Positions 41,336-53,300 of a stretch of DNA of 64,000 nt are shown piece after piece (within the stretch, counting starts at the first letter, position 1; each line of letters starts with the position of its first letter). The notes below the pieces were generated by a model. The model was not told where the DNA came from. It worked only from the letters and a program-made list of their open reading frames with translations, and ran no database searches. The stretch comes from Limnomonas spitsbergensis (Eukaryota; Chlorophyta; Chlorophyceae; Chlamydomonadales). The stretch lies in NCBI GenBank assembly GCA_037349105.1, contig JAYJMM010000081.1:1897920-1961919 (forward strand), in the 5' to 3' direction. Position numbers and translations under genes: made by a program.

Positions 41336-44300
41336 CTGCGGAGTGTGCATGAGCGGGGGGATAAACTCACACACATGCTCGTAGGGAGCCAAGGATGGGA
41401 AAGGCAGTTGGAGTCCAACAGGGCACTGCCCCGCTGCGCGGTAAAGGCAGTTGGAGTCCAACAGGGCACTGCCCCGCTGCGCGGGAAAGGTATTTGGAGC
41501 CAAGGATGGGTGTTTTTGACATGAAAGCAAAGGATGGAATCTACGGACATCAAAACAAAAAACGCTGGGCTGAGGAGGATGTGCCGAAGGAGGAGGAGGA
41601 TAGGCATGAAGGACACTGGGCTGAGGAGGATGTGCTGAAGGAGGAGGAGGATAGGCATGAAGGATACTGGGCTGAGGAGGAGGGACTGAAGGAGGAGGAG
41701 GATAGGCATGAAGGATAGACATCCAAGCAAATACAGGTGAGTTGGATAAGGGACAGCGTTAGACGTCTAACGTGTTTCAGGGTTTCAGGGACCGGAGGGG
41801 CGGCAGCCGAGGAAGAGTGACGGAGTTGTAAAGAATACGCCCGCAGATGTTGCTTAAATGCAACACATGTTATGTCTTGACTCAAACTCCATCAAGATGG
41901 CCACCATGCACACTGCTCATACGTGTGTCAGTTTCTGGTGGTTTCTGGTTTTGTGTGCCCTGTTGCCAATGCATCCAACCCATGTGTGTACAAATCCCCG
42001 GTGAGGTTTTGTTCCCCTTTGCCACTTCATCCAACCCATCCCAGCAGGTTATACGAACTCCTCTTCTGATCCCCATAAGGGTTTAGGGTTTAGGGTTTAG
42101 GGTTTAGGATTAAGGGTTTCCCCGACAACCTATCCCAGCAGGTTATATGAACTCATCTGATCCCCGGTATACCCACAAGTGGACCTGTCGTAGTCTGCCG
42201 CCAAGCTATCACACAGGCCTGCAGTCACTGTCACCGTCAGGTGGAGCGGTAGCGAGGTGCCTGCTGCTCCCTGCCCGCCGTCCCGTCGGCGATCTGCGCT
42301 GCGGAGGCAGCTGCTCTTGCGCAGGATGACGGTGTTGTCCGCAGGGTCACCCTCGGGATCCACATTCCGGTACCTGCGCTCACAGGGGGACACGTGGGTA
42401 CATTATAGCATGTCGAAGGGCAACGGAACAGGCGAGCTATTTGAGGGGCACTCGGGATGCGAAAGAGCACTTCAACAGGGCATTGCCCCGCTGCGCAGGA
42501 ACGGTAGTTGGGGTCCACCAGGGCACTGCCCCGCTGCGCGGGAAAGGTAGTTGGACTCCAGAAGGGCACTGCCCCGCTGCGCGGGAAAGGTAGTTGGAGT
42601 CCTACAGGGCGCTTGGGGTGCAACAGAGCACTTGTAGGGGCAGCAGAGCAAGATAGTACTCTGAGCGGCAGCAGAAAAATACATCACACTAGAGGGTTAG
42701 CAGAACACTAGAGCAGGTTACTGGTAGGGTTCGTATTGGCTGATTGTTGAGACGGGGCGCTTTGAGAAACTGTGCGTGTGCCTCGTAGCGAGAGGATTTG
42801 TAGAGATTGCAATCTTAAATGTCGGGAGGATGAGCTTCACATGATACACTGCCCGTTCCACACAGACCTTCGTTTTTTAATTTAACCTTACTCTCCATAA
42901 TTTCCTAGAGGACGAGGATGAGGCCATGAAACGTTACGCAAATGGAGTGTGGGGCAAACTAAATGCAGAGGTATCTGCATCTGTGTCCTGGAAGATTTTT
43001 TTTTTTTTTTTTATCTTTCAGTGTATGATGAAAAGAGAGAATCATCAAAATTTTGCCGAATTTTGCCGAATTTTCCGTCTCCCCCCTAAATATCTAGGCG
43101 GTGCTCAATCGAACTCTTTCGCACCCACGTCATGTTTTATGGCTGGGGCTTATCTTCTGCACTATGGGATTCATTCCCACGCCACTGTCGTGGTTGTGTG
43201 CTAGTTGCTTGCCCAGGGGGGTCACTGGTTTTCGCTTTCTGTCCTAGTGCATCAAGTGCCTGTCATATGCATCAATTGTGATACTCTGATGGACTGTAAA
43301 AACGTCACAAAAACTTCACGTTAGGGGTCAGTTGGATTGTGTGATTCTACATACAGCCCCGAGGATCTGAGGGGGTTCTGAGTGGATATGAAGTACAGTG
43401 GGTCTGAAGTACAGGGAGTCATGAAGTACATGGGGTATGGAGGACAGGAAGGCCTAAGGAGATATGAAGTACAGGGAGTCATACAGTATATTGGTATGCA
43501 GTACATGGAATTGGGAGTACAGGATGGCCTGAGGGGGTCTGCAGTACAATGGGTCCTAAGGGGTCTGCAGTATGTAGGACAGGGGGTCTGGGGCACAGGG
43601 AACCTGAAATACAGGTAATCCTGGAGTACAAGGGGTCTGGAGCACAAGGGGTCTGGAGTACATGGGGTCTGGAGTACAAGGGGTCTGGAGTACAAGGGGT
43701 CTGGAGTACAAGGGGTCTGGAGTACAAGGGGTCTGGAGTACAAGGGGTCTGGAGTACAAGGGTCTGGAGTACAAGGGGTCTGGAGTACAAGGGGTCTGGA
43801 GTACAAGGGGTCTGGAGTACAAGGGGTCTGGAGTACAAGGGTCTGGAGTACAAGGGGTCTGGAGTACAAGGGGTCTGGAGTACATGGGGTCTGGAGTACA
43901 AGGGGTCTGGAGTACAAGGGGTCTGGAGTACAAGGGGTCTGGAGTACAAGGGGTCTGGAGTACAAGGGGTCTGGAGTACAAGGGGTCTGGAGTACAAGGG
44001 GTCTGGAGTACATGGGGTCTGGAGTACAAGGGGTCTGGAGTACAAGGGGTCTGGAGTACAAGGGGTCTGGAGTACAAGGGGTCTGGAGTACATGGGGTCT
44101 GGAGTACATGGGGTCTGGAGTACATGGGGTCTGGAGTACAAGGGGTCTGGAGTACATGGGGTCTGGAGTACAAGGGGTCTGGAGTACATGGGGTCTGGAG
44201 TACAAGGGGTCTGGAGTACAAGGGGTCTGGAGTACAAGGGGTCTGGAGTACAAGGGGTCTGGAGTACAAGGGGTCTGGAGTACAAGGGGTCTGGAGAACA

Positions 44301-47300
44301 AGGGGTCTGGAGTACAAGGGGTCTGGAGTACAAGGGGTCTGGAGTACATGGGGTCTTGAGTACAAGGGGTCTGGAGTACAAGGGGTCTGGATTACAAGGG
44401 GTCTGGAGTACAAGGGGTCTGGAGTACAAGGGGTCTGGAGTACATGGGGTCTGGAGTACAAGGGGTCTGGAGTACATGGGGTCTGGAGTACAAGGGGTCT
44501 GGAGTACATGGGGTCTGGAGTACATGGGGTCTGGAGTACAAGGGGTCTGGAGTACATGGGGTCTGGAGTACAAGGGGTCTGGAGTACAAGGGGTCTGGAG
44601 TACATGGGGTCTGGAGTACAAGGGGTATGGAGTACAAGGGGTCTGGAGTACAAGGGGTCTGGAGTACAAGGGGTCTGGAGTACAAGGGTTCTGGAGTACA
44701 AGGGGTCTGGAGTACAAGGGGTCTGGAGTACATGGGGTCTGGAGTACAAGGGGTCTGTAGTACAAGGAGTCTGGAGTACAAGGGGTATGGAGTACAAGGG
44801 GTCTGGAGTACAAGGGGTCTGGAGTACAAGGGGTCTGGAGTACAAGGGGTATGGAGTACAAGGGGTCTGGAGTACAAGGGGTCTGGAGTACAAGGGGTCT
44901 GGAGTACAAGGGGTCTGGAGTACATGGGGTCTGGAGTACAAGGGGTCTGGAGTACAAGGGGTCTGGAGTACAAGGGGTCTGGAGTACAAGGGGTCTGGAG
45001 TACAAGGGGTCTGGAGTACAAGGGGTCTGGAGTACAAGGGGTCTGGAGTACATGGGGTCTGGAGTACATGGGGTCTGGAGTACATGGGGTCTGGAGTACA
45101 TGGGGGCCTGAGGAGGCCTTAAATACAGGGAATCCTGCAGTACTGGGCATCTGGCGTACAGGGCATCTGGAGCACAGGGCATCTGGAGCACAGGGCATCT
45201 GGAGCACAGGGCATCTGGAGCACAGGGCATCTGGAGCACAGGGCATCTGGAGCACAGGGCATCTGGAGCACAGGGCATCTGGAGCACAGGGCATCTGGAG
45301 CACAGGGCATCTGGAGCACAGGGCATCTGGAGCACAGGGCATCTGGAGCACAGGGCATCTGGAGCACAGGGCATCTGGAGCACAGGGCATCTGGAGCACA
45401 GGGCATCTGGAGCACAGGGCATCTGGAGCACAGGGCATCTGGAGCACAGGGCATCTGGAGCACAGGGCATCTGGAGCACAGGGCATCTGGAGCACAGGGC
45501 ATCTGGAGCACAGGGCATCTGGAGCACAGGGCATCTGGAGCACAGGGCATCTGGAGCACAGGGCATCTGGAGCACAGGGTGTGTGGAGTGCAGGGAGGCC
45601 TGGGAAGGTATTGAGAGGTGGGGGGAAGACTCCCAGCCAGCAGCATATCCATCTGGTAGAAGCTTGTCGTGCGAGTGTAGTGGGCTGTTATCAAAGGATG
45701 TGTTTTCCATTGGGGTAATGGGGTCAATGAGTGAGGGGCACAGCTGGGCCAATACCACATCTAAGCCCATGTGCCATCGAGCGACATGAAAGCCGGACAG
45801 CCTCTTCACTGATCCCACTCTGGTTTCCAGTTCCCACTCAGGTTCCCACACATGTTCACACACTTGGATTCACGCTCAGGTTCCCACTCAGGTTCCCACA
45901 CAGGTTGCACACTCAGATTACCACTCAGGTTCACACTCAGGTTACGACTCAGGTTCCCACATAGGTTCACACTCATGCCCACAATCAGAGTTCAAACTCA
46001 TGACAACATTCAGGTTCACACTCAGATTCACACTCGGCCTCACAGCCTTGCTTCCGCCTCCCGCATGGACTCAAGCCTCACCATGACAGCCTGGCTTCGT
46101 CTTCACTCATAATGTCCAGAATAGCATGGCCGAAACTGCGAACAAAATAGGGCTGTAAGTTAAGACTTAACCACCATTGATTCGAATAGCATTCCCTCAT
46201 AACTTCTGTTGTTGAAGGGTGAGGGTTATGCACAAGATACATCAAATATCCATTATTTTGGGTGAGGGGTGCGATTATTTAAATATTAACAAGGTCGAAA
46301 ATCGCTGTCCTCGAGGACCCTGTCGCCACCGCCTGTCGCCGTTCGTTCATTCGACATCTGTTACAACAAATCCGGCATTTTTGAATGTACCGGTACAAGA
46401 CCTGAGGTTTTAAGCGCTGTTCGTGAAGAGGCTACTCGTTAGCTGTCTAGCGTGATGGCTTAAGATGTCATCGAGTCTGATCAGTGGCTACTTTAAGCCG
46501 CGGAGTATGCTCAGCGTGGGAGAAAACGATGCTAACGAATTGGTGGCAGCAGTTCGGGAGAAGGGCCAGGACCGGGACCAGGAGTACCATTTCGAGGGTC
46601 ATCGCTGTTATCGAGTGTCCTTCGATGATTGTTTCTCTGTTTATTTTGATTGTTGAACTGAATATAATACATAGCAGCTGTGAGGCTATTGACACCGCAC
46701 TGAAGCGAATCTTGGTGCCGAGGGCAAAAATTACAAAAAAACTACCCCGAGGGCAGCATTAAATAATTGACTTTGCCCCGAGGGCAGCATTAGAAGAAAA
46801 TTTAGTTGATACCCAAGGGAAGGCAATTCAAATCTACGGTACATGCGCATCGCCATAACTGCGAATGGGCACGCAATAGATTCGAATGGCCTTGCCTAAA
46901 ACTTGCATTGAAAAGGGGTGAGAGATGTATTGAAAAGATGAACACGAATAAAGCCAGTTTCGGTTTCAGTCTAAAATGGAGAGTGTATCGTCAATTTCCA
47001 GTAGGCGAACATTACAAGGAACAAGTCATCCGCATCCAATGGACGGAAAGTTAAACCTAAGGTAAGGATAAAAGGGACAGGCAGTTAGGGGACTAATACC
47101 GGTAGGTCGATAAATAGACAAACACACTCGTGTGCCTAGTCAGTTAATAATTCAGCACGCACGCAAATCATGGCCGCCCTTGCAAGTTAGAGCTGTGAGT
47201 TGAGACTTGAATACTTCTGCAAACCCTACCTGCACTTACGGTAAGGTTTAGGGTTCAGCACACGCGTGGATCCTGGCCGCACCACATGTTGAGGGTTTAG

Positions 47301-50300
47301 GGCGAAGTGTTTAGGGTTTAGCACACACGTGCATCCTGGCAACACCGAGGGTTCAGGGCTTAGGCAAAGTGTTTAGAGTTTAGCACACACGTGCATCCTG
47401 GCAACACCGAGGGTTCAGGGCTTAGGCAAAGTGTTTAGAGTTTAGCACACACGTGAATCCTGGCCACACCGAGGGTTCAGGGCTTAGGCAAAGTGTTTAG
47501 AGTTTAGCACACACGTGAATCCTGGCCACGCCGAGGGTTCAGGGCTTAGGCAAAGTGTTTAGAGTTTGGGGTTTAGGGTTTTAAGGGTTTAGGGGTTTAA
47601 TGTTGAGCACACTCATGACTCCTGGTCACACCGAGGGTTCAGGCCTTAGGCAAAGTGTTTAAATTTTAGGGCTCAGGCCTTGTCACACGCGTGACTCCTG
47701 GCCGCCGTTAGCAATGGGGGTGCAGGGGATGACATTGCCCAGGCCGACCAGGGAAGCCGCTGCCCTTTGCCTCACTAGGGTTTAGACTCTTGGACGTCAG
47801 TGCGAAAACGAGGGCGTCGGCGGAGGCGTTGTCAGCAAATTTTGAACCTAGGTTATGTCCCATGCTTTGGCAGAAATGGGCTCCACTTCCTTCACAACTT
47901 GCGCGGGAAAGGTGGTTGGGGGTCCTACTCGGCACTGCCCCGCTGTGCGGGAAAGACAGTCGGGGACCTATATGTGCCACTTTGTCAGCAAGTTGTGAGC
48001 CTGGGCAAAGTCCCATGCTTTGGCAGAAATGGGTGGCTTTCTCAATCCACACAATTATTTAAACATTTATTCATTTTCATCACTTAATCTTGGCCGCACC
48101 TAGGGTCCCTGTGGGCCGACCAACGTGGCTGGCTACTCTGACAAAATCCCCAAGGCGCCTGTTCTACCATGCTCGAGGCGCTGTCGGGGCTTGAGGTAAC
48201 CTGGCGGACATCGACCATAGGCACAAGGACGGGCCCGCCCATGACGCCATTGGCAGGCTGCCAGGAAGTGGTCGGGCAGTCCGGGGGATGTGACTGCATG
48301 CATACGTTTTGGGCCGAAGGGGGTGAGTCTAGCATGGGTGTAGGAGAGGGAGAAAAGGACGCACCCAGGGACGTCTGATGGTGCCAAAACTGTCTATGCG
48401 ACTGTTTTCTCAACACCACAAGCAATATTACAGACAAAAGTATTTTGCTGTCTCTTAAACATGCGAAAAAAAACAAATCACCATAAACACCTCTGCAATG
48501 GGACACCTCTGTAAAAAAAGTCTCTGTAAGAAACGTCCCTGTAAAAAACGTCTATGTAAAAAACGTCTCTGTAAAAGACATCTATGTAAAGAACATCTCT
48601 GTAAAAAACGTCTCTGTAAAAAACATCTGGGACACTGTTTGTATCAGGGTATGCAAAAACGTGGCACCGTAGTCACACACTCTCGTTTCTTAATGCCATC
48701 ATGTTGAATGGCTGACAATTAGCAAGTGCGATCAATACGGGTTGCTTGTAAGAACAAATGAACCTAAATTGCAATGATACTGCCGCATTTTACAAAAAAC
48801 GCAAAAACGCATCAAGATGGTCCAACCCACTGCTGGAAGTACCAACTACTGGTCCCACCGGGGGCAATAGTCATCCCCCGGTATTGGTACGGTACTGGTA
48901 CTCGCAGGGTACTGGTACAGTGCCAGTACGGTACTGGTAAGGTACTGGTATGGTACTGGTAAGGTGCCAGTACGGTACTGGTAAGGTACTGGCACGGTAT
49001 TGGTAAGGTGCCAGTACGGTACTGGTAAGGTGCCTGTACGGTACTAGTAAGGTATTGGCATGGTACTGGTAAGGTGCCAATACGGTACTGGTAAGGTACT
49101 GGCATGGTACTGGTACGGTGCCAGTACGGTACTGGTATGTTACTGGTACGGTGCCAGTACGGTACTGGTATGTTACTGGTACAGTGCCAGTACGGTACTG
49201 GTAAGGTACTGGCATGGTACTGGTACGGTGCCAGTACGGTACTGGTATGTTACTTGTACGGTGCCAGTACGGTACTGGTAAGGTACTGGTATGGTACTGG
49301 TACGGTGCCAGTACGGTACTGGTCGGGAACTGGTACGGTGCCAGTACGGTACTGGTATGTTACTTGTACGGTGCCAGTACAATACTGGTAAGGTACTGGC
49401 ATGGTACTGGTACGGTGCCAGTACGGTGCCAGTATGGTACTGGTATGTTACTGGTACCAGTGCCAGTACGGTACTGGTACGGTGCCAGTATGGTGTTGGT
49501 ACGGTGCCAGTACGGTACTGGTACGGTGCCAGTACGGTACGGGTACGGTGCCAGTACGGTACTGGTATGTTACTGGTACCGGTGCCAATACGGTACTGGA
49601 ATGTTACTGGTACGGTGCCAGTACGGTACTGGTATGTTACTGGTACCGGTGCCAGTACGGTACTGGTATGTTACTGGTACCGGTGCCAGTACGGTACTGC
49701 TATGTTACTGGTACCGGTGCCAGTACGGTACTGGTATGCTACTGGTACAAGTGCTAGTACGATACTGGTATGTGACTGGTACCGGTGCCAGTACAATACT
49801 GGTATGTGACTGGTACCGGTGCCAGTACGGTACTGGTATGTTACCGGTACCGGTGCCAGTAAGGTACTGGTATGTTACTGGTACGGTGCAAGTATGGTAC
49901 TGGTAAGATACTGGCATGGTACTGGTACGGTGCCAGTACGATGCCAGTACGGTACTGGTATGCTACTGGTACCAGTGCCAGTACGGTGTGAGCATGTTAC
50001 TGGTACCGGTGCCAGTACGGTACTGGTATGTTACTGGTACCGGTGCCAGTACGGTACTGGTATGCTACTGGTACCAGTGCCTGTACGGTATGACTATGTT
50101 ACTGGTACTGGTGCCAGTACGGTACTGGTATGTTACTGGTACGGTGCCAGTCTTTTACTAGTATGTTACTAGTACCGGTGCCAGTACGGTACTGGTATGT
50201 TACTAGTACCGGTGCCAGTACAGTACTGCTATGTTACTGGTACCGGTGCCAGTAAGGTACTGGTATGTTACTGGTACGGTTCCAGTACGGTACTGGTATG

Positions 50301-53300
50301 TTACTGGTACCGGTCCCAGTACGATACTGGTATGTTAATGGTACCAGTGCAGTAACCGTACCGGTAAATTCCCCTGTCAATTGTCTCTGGTGCGTCGACC
50401 CCCAAAGGTGTTCCCCTCCACGGTGGCTTTGTTCCATTCTTCAGCCCAAATGGGTTGTTGCCTGAAACCACACACCACAAGCATACTCCCCCTCTCACCC
50501 ACCCCTATGAGCATACTCCCCCTCTCACCTGCCCCTATGAGCATACTCCCCCTCTCACCCACCCCTACGAGCATACTCCCCTCTCACCTGCCCCTATGAG
50601 CATACTCCCCCTCTCACCCACCCCTATGAGCATACTCCCCCTCTCACCCACCCCTATGAGCATACTCCCCCTCTCACCCACCCCTATGAGCATACTCCCC
50701 CTCTCACCCACCCCTATGAGCATACTCCCCCTCTCACCCACCCCTATGAGCATACTCCCCCTCTCACCCACCCCTATGAGCATACTCCCCCTCTCACCCA
50801 CCCCTATGAGCATACTCCCCCTCTCACCCACCCCTATGAGCATACCCCCTGTCACCCACCCCTATGAGCATACTCCCCTATCACCCGCCCCTATGAGCAT
50901 ACTCCCCCTCTCACCCACCCCTATGAGCATACTCCCCCTCTTACCCACCCCTACGAGCATACTCTCCTCTCACCCACCCCTACGAGCATACTCCCCTCTC
51001 ACCCACCCCTATGAGCATACTCCCCCTCTCACCCACCCCTATGAGCATACACCCCCTCTCACCCACCCCTATGAGCATACTCCCCTCTCACCCACCCCTA
51101 TGAGAATACACCCCCCTCTCACCCACCCCTATGAGAATACACCCCCCTCTCACCCACCCCTATGAGCATACTCCCCTCTCACCCACCCCTACGAGCATAC
51201 TCCCCCTCTCACCCACCCCTATGAGAATACTCCCCCTCTCACCTGCCCCTATGAGCATACTCCCCTCTCACCTGCCCCTATGAGCATACTCCCCCCTCAC
51301 CCACCCCTATGAGCATACTCCCCCCTCACCCACCCCTACGAGCATACTCCCCTCTCACCTGCCCCTATGAGTATACTCCCCTCTCACCCACCCCTATGAG
51401 CATACTCCCCTCTCACCCACCCCTATGAGCATACTCCCCTCTCACCCACCCCTATGAGCATACACCCCCCTCTCACCCACCCCTATGAGCATACTCCCCT
51501 CTCACCCACCCCTATGAGCATATACCCCCCTCTCACCCACCCCTATGAGCATACACCCCCTCTCACCTGCCCCTATGAGCATACTCCCCTCTCACCCACC
51601 CCTACGAGCATACTTCCCTCTCACCCACCCCTATGAGCATACACCCCCTCTCACCTGCCCCTATGAGCATACTCCCCTCTCACCTGCCCCTATGAGCATA
51701 CACCCCCTCTCACCCACCCCTATGAGCATACTCCCCCCTCACCCACCCCTATGAGCATACTCCCCTCTCACCTGCCCCTATGAGCATACACCCCCTCTCA
51801 CCCACCCCTATGAGCATACTCCCCTCTCACCTGCCCCTATGAGCATACACCCCCTCTCACCCACCCCTATGAGCATACTCCCCCCTCACCCACCCCTATG
51901 AGCATACTCCCCCCTCACCCACCCCTACGAGCATACTCCCCTCTCACCTGCCCCTATGAGCATACTCCCCTCTCACCCACCCCTATGAGCATACTCCCCT
52001 CTCACCCACCACTATGAGCATACTCCCCTCTCACCCACCCCTATGAGCATACACCCCCCTCTCACCCACCCCTATGAGCATACTCCCCTCTCACCCACCC
52101 CTATGAGCATACACCCCCTCTCACCCACCCCTATGAGCATACACCCCCTCTCACCTGCCCCTATGAGCATACTCCCCTCTCACCCACCCCTACGAGCATA
52201 CTCCCCCTCTCACCCACCCCTATGAGCATACACCCCCTCTCACCTGCCCCTATGAGCATACACCCCCCTCACCTGCCGGCGGCACTGAGCGCCCCAGTGC
52301 ATGTTCTTGTATCTATGTAGCTGTCCCACATACTTTGGCCGAAATGGGAGGTTGCCTGAAACCGTGCCCCATGAGCACAACCCCGCCCCCCTCTCACCTG
52401 AAACCGTGCCCCATGAGCACAACACCGCCCCCCTCTCACCTGAAACCGTGCCCCATGAGCACAACCCCGCCCCCCTCTCACCTGAAACCGTGCCCCATGA
52501 GCACAACCCCGCCCCCCTCTCACCTGAAACCGTGCCCCATGAGCACAACCCCTCCCCCCTCTCACCTGAAACCGTGCCCCATGAGCACAACACCTCCCCC
52601 CTCTCACCTGCCGTTGGTACTTGGGGCCCCAATGCGTGTTCCCCTCCTTGAGGATTTGGTTGGGGGATTTGCCACCGCTGGTGAGCAAGTGGCAGTACGT
52701 CGCGTTCGTTGCTGGGTTGATCTGAAGGAAAGGGTCGCGGGTGGAGAGTTCAGGGCGGCCACCGCAGGGGGACGACGAGGACCAAACCTTGGCCGGCCTA
52801 TGGGTGGAGGACCAAGCGGCAGGGCACTCCGCACCCGTACCCCTCACGCCGTAGGCTGGGACTTGTAGGAAATGTATATGAAGCACCCTTTCAACAAAAA
52901 GCGGTACAGAGCGACTTCTTGACACCTCAGGAGCAGCGAAGGGTTGGATGGCGGTACAAGAGACACCCTCACGCCCTCAAAAACACCTTTTCCACACATT
53001 TCAGGTGCGACATCACACAGTTGCGGTACAGCCTCTTGGTGATGTCCCACCCACCCAGCGTGTATTATTGTTTAGTGCACATAGCTTTCCGGTGGTGAAA
53101 ATTACTTTGGCCACCAGTCCACACCTTCGCAGGCCCCCGCATGGTCGCCAAAGACTCGATCAGGGTCGAAATTTGACCGGCCTGCAAACACAGGCCCAAG
53201 TAGCGTGGCATGCATGGGGCACATGGACATGCATGGGCCCGCGTGCAAAGGGGCCTCCAACTTGAGGCCAGAGGGTAGCTAAAATGTAGCTGAGCCGTAG

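Noticed and set aside
43321..45863. Open frames up to 794 residues on both strands ([13 protein letters not shown] and [13 protein letters not shown] repeats)
   Set aside because: They arise from a stop-free 16-bp satellite that is open in all six frames. No splice or start features and no composition expected of a protein.
45600..45863. Candidate PAP exon ([20 protein letters not shown])
   Set aside because: It could complete the split Trp codon, but the exon at 42373 continues the family motif (W-YRNVD) far better.
46465..46656. Small plus-strand frame [20 protein letters not shown]
   Set aside because: It lies inside the PAP intron region and has no family similarity or splice context.
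49214..50172. Tyr/Val-rich frames of up to 230 residues
   Set aside because: GTAC satellite read through; several frames are open at once.
50455..52262. Possible CRISPR array (regular 28-31 bp units)
   Set aside because: There are no unique spacers between units; copies are contiguous, and the genome is eukaryotic.
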